A stretch of 64,000 nucleotides of DNA from Flaveria trinervia. Its lineage: Eukaryota > Streptophyta > Magnoliopsida > Asterales > Asteraceae. Location of the stretch: contig CM046452.1 of assembly GCA_025506515.1 (NCBI GenBank), positions 45,137,562-45,201,561 on the forward strand, in the 5' to 3' direction. The notes beneath the pieces were generated by a model. The model did not search any database and was not told the origin of the DNA. It saw nothing but the letters and a program-made list of their open reading frames with translations. The translations under genes were made by a program, and so were the position numbers. The first letter of the stretch is position 1. Each line of letters begins with the position of its first letter. Shown piece by piece: positions 43,623 to 55,369 of the stretch.

Positions 43623-46600
43623 TCAGCACCAGGGACAAAAGATATTTGTCTGTCTCTTTGTTCTTCCCTGAAGTGGTGCTGAGAAGCTTGTACAAGTCAT
43701 TGGTGGATAGGAGATCCAGTCTATCACTCTGAATGACATGTACCCTTTGTTGTGCCCCCTGAAAAGAGTTAGTTGACGGGAGTTATAGTCATACTCCCAT
43801 CTAACTATGGATTCTAGTTCAGGACCTTCAACCATTTGTAAAAAGGCTTTGCCTTGGGTTGTTGATCCTTTCCTTTCCTCCTCCTCTCTCAGTTTCAAAT
43901 CTGCTTCAATCTTGCTTCTAGCAGTTAGCTCGACCATGTGAAGGCTGCCTAGATGATTTCTAATAAGGGCACCTAGATCAGAGTTTGAAGGGTTGGAGAC
44001 TGTCTTTTCTGCTAACTCAACAATATCAAAATCTGCTTAAGTGTAGCAGAGATGAGGCACTTAGCTGTTGAGCTCTCCATTCTCTCTTTCAACAACAAAG
44101 TTGTGAGAAGAGTCTTCGAACCTCCACCGGATGATCTTCTTTCTAGGTGCAAGAGGTTGTCCTCGCACCTTGTCGCTTTTCTTGGTATCCAGTAGAGTCA
44201 CCAGCCTTCTCCTTAACTTCTTTTCTTCTCATTCAAAGTGTCTGAATTGAGGCCAAGGAGATTTGCAGCTTGGTCTAATGTTCCTCCGGGCAAATCAAGA
44301 AATTGATCTCTAGTGAGGGAACTTGAGGATCCATCAACATAGGTCAATTTGACAGAATCCTCCTCACAGGAGATATCGCTCAGAGTTGTGCATTTTATGA
44401 GCTTTGTCTTGACTGCTTTGAATTCTTCTAAGGAGAGATGTTTAGAAGGCTGAGGGGATGGTTTAATGGGTTGATGGGTAGGTTGAGGTGTATGGGTTCT
44501 GGCTAGAGTTTTGGGTTGGAGGATGGGAAGTTTAGGTGGTTGAGGTGAAGGAGTTGGTAGGAGTGATGGTGTAGGTTGAGGGGTGTATGGTTCAGTGGTT
44601 GGTTCGGTTTTGATGGGGAGTGAGAAGGGTATGGTTTCAGGTTATGGTTTGGTTTGGAGTTTGGGTTGAGTGGTTGCTTTGAAGGTCATCCCCTGTCCCC
44701 TTCTGTACATCTCCTTCCTCTTCCCCGCGTGAATATCAGCTTTAAGGTCACTGACATTTCGCTGGAGAGTCTTTTCTGACATAGGACCCACCTGCCTGCA
44801 AGAGAAGCCATGAGCTCTGAGATAGCTCTTCATCCAGGCTTTCTCACTTATTTTCTTGGCAGCGGTCAGTCCAGCTTCCTCTTCCTTCTTCATCTTCTGT
44901 AAGAGCTTTTCCCTTTCAGCTCTCTTTCTCTCTTTCTCCATTTGATCTTGCTCTTTGTGGAAGAGCCATAAGATCATATCATTGTTATGTGGAGATAATT
45001 CTTCTTGAGAGAAGCCTCTGGAGGTTAGGAAAGTTATCCTTTCCCTCCTGAGCTGTAGATCAACTTCTCTTTCCTTCCTCACCCTTTCTTCTTCCAAGGC
45101 CAGCCTTGCAGCTTCTTCTTTTTGCAGTTTTTGAAGCAAGGTTGCCTTTTCTAGCTCTATTAACTCCTCTAATGGTAGCAGGAGTTCCTCAGTTGCATCT
45201 TCTAGACTGACAAGTCTATCGATGATCTCTACCCTTTTCCGGTTGTTGACTGCCTCCTGGTTGGCTGCAGCTGCTTTGGTACTTGCAGCTAATAGTTTTC
45301 CAGTTGTCAGCCCACCTTTTGTTTTGAGTTTCTTCAACCTTTCTTCCTCCTGAAGCTCTTCGAAGTCATTTTCCTCTTTCCTTTGATGTCTTTAGAAGTA
45401 CTAGACTTTGGAGGTTATTGGATAGAAGATTCAGGTTGAGTAGTAGAGATGGGAGCTAGAGTTAAAGCAGATGTTGGAGCTAAAGGGTTGAGTGAGCAAA
45501 TCCTCTCTATTAACCTCAGATGCGAGTTCTAGGTTTCCTCTGTGACTACTAGATCATCGGATAATGAGAATAGTCCTTCCACAGCAGCAATCTCAGCTTC
45601 GGAAGTTTGAACTTTTTCTTCTGAGGTTTTGAATTGTGCTTCGGAAGTCTGTGAAAATGCACTATCTATCCCAATAGTTTTAGTTGCTGGGCCATCAGTC
45701 CTTGTTTCCCCTTCAAAGTTAATCTTAGGTTCCACTTGGACCTTAGGTTGACCAACTTCCTCAATAGTGGTAGAAGCGCATTTAACCTCCGAAGCTCTTG
45801 AGCTCCGAAGTAGATCACAGACATATCAGGGCCTGGCTATTCTATGAGAGATTCCAACAGGAACTTGTTAAAGAACCTATTGAGATCTTGGAGCATCCTT
45901 TGATCCACTTGAATAACAACTGGAGGAGGCTCAGGGACGATTGAAGCTTGTTGCACAGGATATTTTGATCTCAAGGAAGTGAGAGCTTGACTTTGGGTTT
46001 CCTCTTGTCTTGGACTTTATCTCTGAACACTCTCCCCCTTTTTGGTAGCATCATCCTGAGAGCTTGATGAGCTAGATGAAGAGGTCAAGGAGACCTAAAT
46101 TGGTACATGCCTAACAGACCTCTCAATCTGTTTTTCAGCTAGTTTGGCCTTGAGAGTTTCAATCTCAAGTTGCTGAGTGGCAGGCCTATCCTCTAAAGTC
46201 TTTACCGTGGATTCAAGATTTGAGACTTTAGAAAGTAGGTCTTGGATGGTAAGTTGCATTCTTCCCTCATCTTCTTGTGATGAATCACGGGGAGATGAGG
46301 TAACATACCTTGTATGTTCATCCTCACCACCAGATATGGCTTCTGGGCACCCTGGTTTCCTTGCTCAATATGTCTCTTTCAAAGTCATTAAAGGGCATGG
46401 TTGCCGTAGATTCAGTCTCAGTGATGTTACCACTGTCCTGAGGATCCATTGAGAATCCTTTAGTAGTGGCAACTGAATCTACATGAGTCCCCTCCACATC
46501 AGTGGGACTCACCTCAGTAAAGCTTTGCTGATGTGGGATAGAGATAAGAGGTCTCTCTGGGCTCTGTTTATCCTTGAGAGGGTGTTGTGGATCAAATTCA

Positions 46601-47803
46601 TTGCCCTTAAGAGACATAATCTCTTCATCAGTTCCAGTTAAAAGGTCAGTAAAGGATATGGAAGTGAAACCTAATAACCCGGGACTTTTATCAATATCTA
46701 AAGGCATTGAGCCTGTGATAGGGCTGTCCCTTTTTGGCTACTCAGGGGAGTATAGAGACTCACCTTGAGGGCTTTCAGCTTGGGTTGTGGGCTCATGGGT
46801 CTGAGACTGAGGAGACTCAAGACCCATATTGAGGTCAATTGTGAAGGATGTTTGGACCTCAGGCAGAGTGGGAGCCCTTTGTTCCACTCTAGCCTTTTTG
46901 GGTAGAACATGAGGAGCTTGTTCAATCAAAGAAGATTGAACAAAGGTTCGTTTGGGACGTCTCTGATAAGTAAAGGTAATGGTTGGAGATGGTAGATTTG
47001 GCAAAGTGGGGGTAGTTGCTGATGTGGGTTCATCACCTGTGGGGTTAACAGGGATGTCACCAGGAGCCGTTGGCTCAGTCATACCTGGAAGAATTGCAGT
47101 ATCTTTTCTGTGAAGTTGGTGGACACTCTCTTCAAAGTCTTGAAGATGGTCGGCTTCATTTGAGGACAGTCAGGGCAGCTGCAGACAAGCTTGCTCTGGT
47201 CCAGCTCGCAGTTGATTATGTGCTGGAGAAACCTGGGATACATGAAGAATGTGTCCTTTTGAAGATTTCCCATGAGGTTAGTCAGCATAAATCTTGAATA
47301 GTTGAAGCGGAGGCGTTTCACCAACCCATGAACTAGGCACCCAAGTTCATATGGGATTTGATCCCATCCCCCAGATTTGTTCGACAAGTAGTGAAGGACC
47401 ACATGTAGCAGGAACTTCCATTTGTACGAGAAGTTAAATTTGTAGACAGTTGACCTACTAACGTCTCCACCATATCCCATTTGGAGATAAGAATTGTCCA
47501 AATCTGCTTTGGGGAATTCCATTGGAGCGCCCTCATCATGAAGCTCTAGATGCTCCCTCATGATCTGTTCAGAAATGACCAATTCCTGGCCACAGATGCT
47601 TGATCGAATGACACGAACCCCATTTAGGGTTTCAATCTGACCATTTGCCCAAAATTCAAAATATGGTTTGAGTAAATTGTGGGGTATACAGTCAGAGCGG
47701 TGTAGTAAGAAGATTGGGTCAGAAAGGAGATGATATGTGAGAAGTCAATATCTTTTGAAGAATCAAGAAGTGTGACTTGGTTGTGCTGAGGGTTGAAGGC
47801 CAT
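43623..47803 (-). pseudogene. Element C ORF3 (best preserved copy, still shifted)
   Basis: Starts at 47803 with MAFNPQHNQVTLLD. Frame 47582-47079 carries the conserved core: DLDNSYLQMGY, KWKFLLHVVLHYLSNKSGGWD, LGCLVHGLV, FFMYPRFLQHIINCELDQ (MYPRFLQ at 47223-47243). Then a Pro/Thr linker with ITFTYQRRPKRTF (47082-46738), a Ser/Thr/Asp-rich stretch (46707-46324), an S-E-A-rich acidic stretch (45735-45529), a 231-codon charged coiled-coil frame (45337-44642) with FLTSRGFSQEEL and YLRAHGFSCRQVGPMSEKT, and a C-terminal frame (43937-43623) with IVRWEYDYNSRQL. No signal peptide or membrane span is visible. The product is unknown; possibilities are a nucleic-acid-binding or movement-related accessory protein. 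Confidence 0.8.
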
Positions 47804-48437
47804 TTGGAAAGGTGAATGGGGATGATTTGAGCTGGGTAAAGTTGAGTAAGAGAAATTTCCAGGGCAATAAAATTTGCAAGTAAGAGAGTGAAATTGAATA
47901 GTCAAGATTATTTAAAAGATTGTGGAATGGTGGTAATGGGGGTTATGATAAGATGATGTGATCGTTTAGTGGATGAAATGACAGTGGCGGTAAGGTTAAA
48001 GTGAGTTAAATAATCCGACATCATTAACAAAATCTTTGCTTTTTACAGTGTGGGGCCCAAGAAATTTACGTTATACAGTGAAATCTCTCTTCGAGTGTAA
48101 AAAATTTCCGAAGGTAACTTGTCTTCCGAAGGAAATTCTTACTTCCAAAGCCAAACTTGCTTCCAATGTTAGAGTTTCTTCCGAATAGAGAATTTGTAAG
48201 TTTTGGAAGTACATCTGATAACAATCAGTCGCTTCTTCCGAGACCAAAAATTCTTCCGAGAAGAAAGTTACCCTTTGAGAAATTTTGCTTCGGAAGATAT
48301 GAGAATGTCTTCCGAAGGTTAATTTCTCTTCGGAAGGAATTTACACTTAGAAAATTTCAGAGAGAATTTCTTGTAAGAGGGCTTAAATTGTATTGACTCA
48401 AGACTTACATATTAAAAGATTTTCAAACGAGATCAGA
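47804..48437 (-). promoter_or_regulatory. Element C pol-ORF3 spacer with motif array and TATA-like box
   Basis: From the pol stop (48438-48440) to the ORF3 ATG. CTTCCGAAG/CTTCGGAAG units occur at 48103-48345, as in C's own LTR. ATCTTTTAAATAATC (minus, 47906-47920) lies about 105 bp before the ATG, followed by a pyrimidine-rich leader. The promoter role is inferred. Confidence 0.55.
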
Positions 48438-49940
48438 TTAATCAATGTTTATCATCCCAATAGCTGTTATAAGATACTTAAACCTTTGTTCATCAAAAGC
48501 TTTGGTAAATAGATCAACATATTGTTCTTTGAATCAACTTTGATTAACTTGATTAGATTTTTCTCATGAATGTCTCTAATGAAATGATACCTGATGTCAA
48601 TGTGCTTAGTCTTGGAGTGCTTCACCGGATTTTCAGTAATGGAGATAGCACTGTTGTTGTCAATATGGATAGGAGTACTCATAAAGTTGAATCCATAGTC
48701 TAACATCTGATTTTGAATCCATAGCAGTTGAGCACAGCAGCTAGCAGCATCAATGTATTCAGCTTCAGCAGTTGATGTAGAGACACAGGACTGTTTCTTG
48801 CATTGCCATGAGATGATCCTTCCACCAACAAATTGACATCCTCCTGATGTTGATTTCTTGTCAATATTGCAGCCTCCATAGTCACTGTCAGAGTATCCAT
48901 AAAGATTGAAATCCTTGTTTCTGGGATAAGAGACCTAGTTCAGGTGCTCCTTTGAGGTATTTGAGGATTCTCTTAACAGCAGCTAGGTGAGACACCTTAG
49001 GAGCAGCTTCATATCTTGCACAAATGCAAGTAGCAAACATGATATCAGGTCTACTGGCTGTTAGATACATCAGAGAACCAATAATTGCCTTATACTAATG
49101 TTGATCAGTATCCTCCCCCTCGAGGTCAGGACAAAGATTATGGTTTCTGGGTATGGGTGTCTTGGCAGGCTTGCAATCCTTCATTCAAATTTCTAAGATG
49201 TCAGAGATATTTTAGATTGATTAATGAAGAACCCTTCCTTCAGTTGCTTTACCTGAATTCCAAGGAAAAAGTCCATTTTTCCCATGGAGCTCATCTCAAA
49301 CTTCTTCTTCATAATGCTCTCAAAGTCCTTGCACATTTTGTCATTGGAGGAACCAAATATGATGTCATCAACACAAACTTGTACGAGCAAAATGTCCTTT
49401 CTAGACATTCTAATGAAGAGAGTCTTATCAATGGTACCTCTAGTATAGCCATTCTTCAGAAGAAATTGAGACAGAGTCTCATACCACAGCCTAGGTGCTT
49501 GGTGTAGCCCATATAGAGCTTTATCCAATTTGCACACATAGTTGGGGTGCTGTGGATCTTCAAATCCTGGAGGTTGGCATACATAGATTCCCTATCTATA
49601 TCCCCATACAGAAAAGCACACTTGACATCAAGTTGGTATACTGTGAAGTCCTTGGATGTAGCATAAGCAAGGAAGATCCTAACTGCCTCAAGTCTTGCAA
49701 CTGATGCAAAGACATCAGTATAATCGTTTCCTTCCTCTTGAGTGTATCCTTGAACCACAAGTCTTGCCTTATTCTTGATGATCAAACCTCTATCATCTTT
49801 CTTTTTTCTAAAAACCCATTTGGTGCCTATAGGTACTTGACCAGATGGTAGCGGACATAGGTTCCATACCTTCTGTCTCTTGAATTGAAGTAGCTCCTCT
49901 TGCATTGATTCAATCCAGCTACTATCTTTCAAGGCATCTT
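48438..49940 (-). pseudogene. Element C reverse transcriptase and RNase H (broken)
   Basis: Motifs in order on the minus strand: SWIESMQEELLQFKRQK, GTKWVFRKKKDD, NKARLVVQGYTQEEG, VARLEAVRIFLAYA, YQLDVKCAFLYGD, a shift, LDKALYGLHQAPRLWYE, then VCVDDIIFGS (49364-49375), where the usual Tyr of YVDD is Cys while both catalytic Asp remain, MSSMGKMDFFLGIQV, and after shifts RNase H LTASRPDIMFATC, IHIDNNSAISI, TKHIDIRYHFIRD. It ends at 48438. Very close to A over this region. Confidence 0.88.
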
Positions 49941-51560
49941 CTACATACCCTCAGAGACATTCCCTATGATGTTCTCAGATGGATGAGTGTGTGAATCCTA
50001 AGACGAGGAATCACTTCCAGTTGCAAGGATATATCCAGGTTAGACATATTCTGCTCAGGAACTAGAGCACTCTGTCCAGCTGCTGTTTCAAAGTCATTCA
50101 ATGAGGACTGATTGAATGAATGAGAAACATCATCAATAGTTGGCTGTGAAGTAGTATTAACAGTTGCCTGTTCTTTCAAAATACTACCTCCTTCTGTTTG
50201 GTGTTGTAATGGATCACCTGATGAGTTTTGAGGCTCAGTAGGTGACTCACTTGTTGAAGCTTCAGTATTCCTTGTATAGTTAAACTATCGAATCTGTGAA
50301 TAGTGGAAGCTTGATGTATTGCAGCACTTGGAGAATTTGGTCTAGGCTTGGGAAGCTCAAACAGTTGATCATTAGTAGTAGCATCAGCATCATTTTGAGC
50401 ACCTATTCCAGCTGAAACATTCTCACAAGAGGGTTTAGAATAGTTTGGAAACAATTCTAAATCAAAGATGTGATCAGATCGATTCCCCCTAACACAAGGA
50501 GTGTGCTCATTAACAACTATATTGGATGACTCCTCAAATTGTTGATTCTTAATGTTGTATACTATGTAAGCTTTGAGCTAGAAGAGTATCCAACAAAGAT
50601 AGAATCATCCGACTTTTAGAAAATTTGCTAAATTGTCCTTTGTGTTAAGTATGGTACACCTAGCCAAGGAGCTTAGAAAGCCAATGAACGGTGGCCTCTT
50701 GTTCCATAGCTCATAAGGGGTTTTTCCATGGGGCTTAACTACAAGAACTCTGTTCTGCACATAGCATGCAAGTTGACTGCCTCTGCCCAGAATGTTAGAG
50801 GTAGCTTTGAATCAGCTAGCATAGTTCGAGCAGCCTCAATAAGTGTCCTATTCCTCCTCTCAGCAACACTGTTTTGTTGAGGAGTTCTTAGAGCACTGTA
50901 TTGTCTGGCAATCCCTTTTGAGTTACAGAATGAGTCAAGAACGAAGTTCTTAAACTCAGTCCCTTGATCACTTCTAATAGTTTTAACCTTGTGATCAATT
51001 TGATTTTCTATTTTAAGAATAAATGATTTTAATGTTTCAGCAGTTTTCTTTAGTTCTTAAAAAGAATACCATGTGAATCTTGTAAAATCATCAACTATCA
51101 CAAGGCAATATGATTTCCTTCCAATGCTCATTATACTTGTGGGACCAAAAAGATCCATGTGCAATAAGTGCAATAGAGTAGTGATTGAGTTAACACATTT
51201 GGATTTATGAGACATCCTGTGTTGTTTGCCTTTCAGGTATGCAACACAGTTGTCTTTGTAGAAAAACTCCTTTTTAGGCAAACCATGTACCAAGTTATTT
51301 TTAGCCAATTTATTCATTGTCTTAAAATTTACATGACACATACGTTTATGCTAGAGTATTGACTCATCACTATCAGCTTTGGAAAGAAAGCATGATACTT
51401 CACCCATTGGGGAAGCATTGTTCATATCAATCTTGTACATATCCCCTTTCTTGGGAGATCTAAGAAGCACCAATTCCGAAGGAATTGTCATCCCTGGTTT
51501 GAGGATAATGCACTCATGTTCTGTGAAAAGCATTTGGTGCTTTTGATCACAGAATTGAGA
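49941..51560 (-). pseudogene. Element C GAG-pre-integrase, integrase and linker (broken)
   Basis: 51533-51351 is the protease to integrase link (HECIILKPGMTIPSE, EVSCFLSKADSDES). The zinc region follows with HVNFKTMNKLAKNN and DNCVAYLKGKQHR, where the second Cys of CxxC is Tyr. Core: LLHMDLFGPTSIMSIG, VDDFTRFTW. After shifts come VRSDQGTEFKN-like (near 50965), a RNRTLIEAARTML-like segment (near 50850), a KSDDSIFVGYSS-like motif (near 50600), and an acidic linker (50454-49964) with SFNQSSLNDF. It would insert the DNA copy; this copy is inactive. Confidence 0.83.
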
Positions 51561-54425
51561 AACACTTAACAGGTGTGTTCAAGCTGTTTGACAAAGTTAA
51601 CTTTGTCAACTGTTAACATACCATTGGATATACTCCCTCTGCCAGAAATATATCCTCCGGCCTCACCTCCAAACTAGACAGGACTTCCATCATAATGTTG
51701 AAATTGTTGAAGGAGAGATCTGTTTCTTGTCATGTGCCTGGAGCATCCACTGTCTACAATCCAAATGTTGTTATTCTTATCAAATGGATGTCCCTGCACA
51801 TAAGATGAGATGATTAGTTTTGATTGGAAAGCCAAGCTTTATTGGTCTTGGGTTCTTTTAAAGATAATGACATAATTAAACCAAAATTTATGCATGGGGG
51901 TTCAATGGATGTCGTTGAAGAAGAGGTTTGGGCTACAGCATCTTTCTTGATCTTCCATTCCATCGCTTGGTTTATCATGGAGGATGAGCTTGTAGAAGCA
52001 TTTGTAACTTGGCATTCTTCTGAAGCTTCTTTCTTTTTGGAAGAAGCCGTCACCACCTTTTCTTCCGAAGCAGTCTTCATCAGGGATGGTTTCAAGGGAA
52101 CTCTTTTGTTCTTTTGAGCCTCGATAGCTTTAGCTTCCGAAGCCTTTTTCCTTTCGGAAGGAGGATTTTCTTCCAAAGTAGCCTTGCTTAGAAACAAGCT
52201 TTCCCTTTTTCATCACTTGAACCATTTGATATGGTCCAAATGAGAAACCTTCCCTGACTCCTTCCTTTTTAACATTATTTGCATAATGTGTGCTAGCAGG
52301 ATTGTAATAACAATCTTTGGCCATGTGGTTTGCAGACCACACATTATGCATGCAATGTTAACCTTTTGGGGGATTGAAGATTGCTGTTTCTGTTCTTTTA
52401 TTTTCATCCGCAACTTTTCCCTTTAACTTCTGATCCTTTGGTAGGACAGGAGTGCTGGTACTACACCCCTTTCCTAATTCCAACCACCTGGAATCCAGCT
52501 GAGATGAATATACCCTTTTGCTTTGGGTCTATCTTTAGCTTGGACTCGGCCACTTTCTTGGCAGTTTTTCTGGCTCCCTTAGCTCTACTTCTTCTGGCTT
52601 TAGTGGTCAATGTTTGATCATCATTGGTAGGGGAGGGCATAATTACCTGGTTCTTCCCTATGATGGTCTCCATAGTTGTATCATTCTTTGACTCATGAGA
52701 AGGCGGGTCAGCAGATGGAACCTCTTGCTCTTCAGTACCACATCTTGGTTGTCTTATAGACTCATAAGAGTGTGGTGGAGCAATTTTATTGGTTTCCAAC
52801 CCTCCTTTGTTTTGGTAACAAAGTTTTGAGTGAGAGGATGATGCAAGAATGGCATGGAAGTTTTGCTCTAAAATAGCATACTTCCTGGCTTGAGCCTCAG
52901 CTATGACAAGCTGGGCTTGAGCCTCGATCAATTTGGATATTAAATACTTTATTTGAGTCTTTAATTTGTGTGTTCATGTTTTAATAGGGACACAGTTTTA
53001 TCTAACTCCTCAATTTTTCTTTGGTAGTCAGATTAAGCCCTTTTAAAATCAGATTTCAAAACATTTAAAGACTCAATATCAGATTTAATGTCCATATGTA
53101 GTCCTGATACAATTTAACCATAGCGATACGTGCAGGAGTACAGATATGTTCATATACTTTTTTCATCTGTTCCGGCCATGAGTGCTTGAGCAGGAGTCAC
53201 ATCTTGTACCATGAAGCTGCAGTCAACTTCTTTAGCCATTGCAGCTGTTTTAGTTGACTTTCTGGTGGGCTTTGGTGTTGAGAGATGTGTGGAGGCCTGT
53301 GGGGTTCTCTGGTTGCACTTGGGAGCCTTGCATTCCCTTGCAAATGACCAAGTTGGTTACAGTTGTAACATTTGGCCTTGGTTTTGTTAAACCCAAATTT
53401 GCTGTTGATTGGGTTATGGGGAAATTGCCTTCCAGTTCTCTTAAAGAACTTCTTTGCTCTGTACGTTAGGAGAGCCATTTGTTGGACTATGTCCACGTAT
53501 TCCACGTCATCCGGGCTAAAACACTCTAGATCATCAAAGCAGTATTGATAATCACTTGAGTGTCCACTTCCTGAGACAAAAGCACAGTTGTCCTGAAAGG
53601 AGCTTTACTGAGCTTGTTGAGACCTTGGAGTCTCAGGAAATGTGATGTATGGCCCAGAAGAACAAGATGGATGTTAGGTGTAAGTCAGGTATGTTAAGGC
53701 TGGGAATCCTGAGCCTTCAGCAACCATTAAGGCGTTGCTAGCAGGAAGACTCAAGAGTCAGCTTGTCTGATGACCCCTCTTACTTTCCATTTCCAAACGG
53801 TATCCATCAAGGATCCCATAGAGTTCGGTCATGGTAAGTGTATTCAAATTTTCTGTTCTCTTGATAGAGACATAGTAAAATGTCCACTCATTGGGTAATG
53901 CACTCATGAACTTTCTTGTAAGGTCTCTGAGTTCATGAGAAATTCCCACAGATTGAAGGGAAGAAATGAGATCCATGTACCTAAATATTGCTGGCTAAGA
54001 GTCTCTCCAGCAACATGGGTGAAGTTCTCGAACTGCTGCTTCAGTGAGTCCTTCTTGGAATCATTTCAGCTTGAGTACATTTGAGCAAGCGCATCAAACA
54101 GTTCCTTGGCTAACCGGTAGTGCTCAAACCCCACCATGATAGAGTTTGGAATTGCAGTCATGAGAACAGTCATAGCGTTGCTGTCAATGTCAAGCTTCTT
54201 CCAGTCTTCATTAGAATAATCTTCAACAGCTTTCTCGATCATGGAACCATTTCTACCAACTACTTTTGGCTTATACGGGCCATTGACAATGGATTGCCAC
54301 ATTTTGCTATCTTGATATCTGATGAAGCCTTCCATTCTTCTGCTCCAAGACCTAAAGTTTTCAGGGGTGATGATGGGTGCTTTGGTCATCGTCCCCATCT
54401 CTACTTCAGATTTGTTGAGGGCCAT
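51561..54425 (-). pseudogene. Element C gag and protease start (broken)
   Basis: Start ATG at 54425 (MALNKSEVEMGTMTKAP). Gag core: FRSWSRRMEGFIR, DYSNEDWKK, LAKELFDALAQMY; after a shift MDLISSLQSVG, FMSALPNEW, LYGILDGYRLEM (53976-53758). First knuckle at 53396-53330: CYNCNQLGHL, with a one-base deletion in the T run that puts the last Cys (ARECKAP) out of frame. A helical Glu/Lys linker follows, and a second knuckle (CIMCG...HMAKDC, about 52350-52300), also split by a shift. A stretch rich in ASE/SEA encoded by GCTTCGGAAG (52197-51990) precedes the protease IWIVDSGCSRHMT (about 51770). Confidence 0.83.
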
Positions 54426-54498
54426 TGAGTGAGGTATAAGGAGGAGTGAAAAAAAGGTTGATTCGGATGGTAAGATCTCACAATCAAGAGCCTAAGAA

Positions 54499-54510
54499 GC
54501 TCTAATACCA
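54499..54510 (-). other. Primer binding site of element C
   Basis: The minus strand reads TGGTATTAGAGC, one mismatch from the initiator-Met complement, two bases from the LTR. Confidence 0.85.
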
Positions 54511-54512
54511 AT

Positions 54513-55369
54513 TGCAGGATCGGGTTTGTCACAGAAACACTTGAATTTCTCTCAAACTCGCTTATACAAACACTTAGTTCAGATGAAGTAAAGTCTTTCA
54601 TAAGAGTTGATAATAATATAATAAGTAGTGAACACACAGAAATAAATTTTCAAGGCACTTGTATATATTATTTCTCAACTCAAGATATTACAAGACTCTA
54701 GAAGCATGATACATGAGTTACAATGAGAGACTATATATACTAGATCCTATAGCCGGATATACTTTCATACCAGCTGGACACCTAAGACTAAGCATATACT
54801 AGAATGCTAAAGTTAAGGTATCTTAGATAAAATATTATCTAAGATATGGTAGTCATGACATGTCCATGACTTACCTTTTGTCACCAACTAAAGATGGCAA
54901 CTGTACTAACATAAAAAGGTAAACAGTTGATTAAAGTATGGCCAACTGTATGGCTTTTGAGAAAACACCATGTAATATCTCAGAGATTTGCAGCGGAGTG
55001 TCAGGAAGGCCATACTTATGTCCACTGGATAATAGCAGTATTTTCCGAAGGTAAGTTGGCTTCTGAAGGACAAGTTCTTCCGAACCCACTTATACTTCGG
55101 AAGAGGCTTCTATAATTCGGAGGCTTGAAGATTCTGTACTTCGGAAGTTGACTTCAGATCTTTCTTTCTAAGTCATGAACTTCGGAAACAAGTTCTTTGT
55201 CTTCGGAAGTTGGAACTTTTCCTTCGGAAGTAAGCTTTACACTTTGTCTTCGGAAGATCTCCTTTTTCCTTCGGAAGTTCCACACTTGGTTTCGGAAGTC
55301 CTTTATTTGTTTTACCAAAATATTCTAAGTGACTTGGTTTTGGTTGCACCAGCCTTTCTAGATCCAACA
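54513..55369 (-). repeat. 5' LTR of element C
   Basis: Sense start TGTTGGATCTAG at 55369 and sense end CCGATCCTGCA at 54513. The U3 (55045-55305) carries about a dozen CTTCGGAAG/CTTCCGAAG units. A TATATATAGTCTC segment (sense, near 54735) is a candidate TATA box. Confidence 0.93.

Larger units (their letters stand above)
42709..55369 (-). mobile_element. Element C: Sirevirus-like Ty1/copia with ORF3, 12.7 kb, both LTRs
   Basis: Flanked by a perfect TSD GAACA (42704-42708, 55370-55374). Minus-strand order from the right: 5' LTR (54513-55369), primer site, gag (from 54425), protease, integrase, reverse transcriptase, RNase H (to 48438), spacer, ORF3 (47803 to about 43623), polypurine tract, 3' LTR (42709-43566). 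LTRs are nearly the same length (857 and 858 bp) and very similar, so it is a recent arrival. It inserted into ORF3 of D. All genes have shifts, and the RT catalytic motif is altered. Confidence 0.95.

Noticed and set aside
55045..55305. Reading CTTCGGAAG as a heat-shock element
   Set aside because: Heat-shock elements need TTC and GAA separated by two bases; here the gap is one base throughout.
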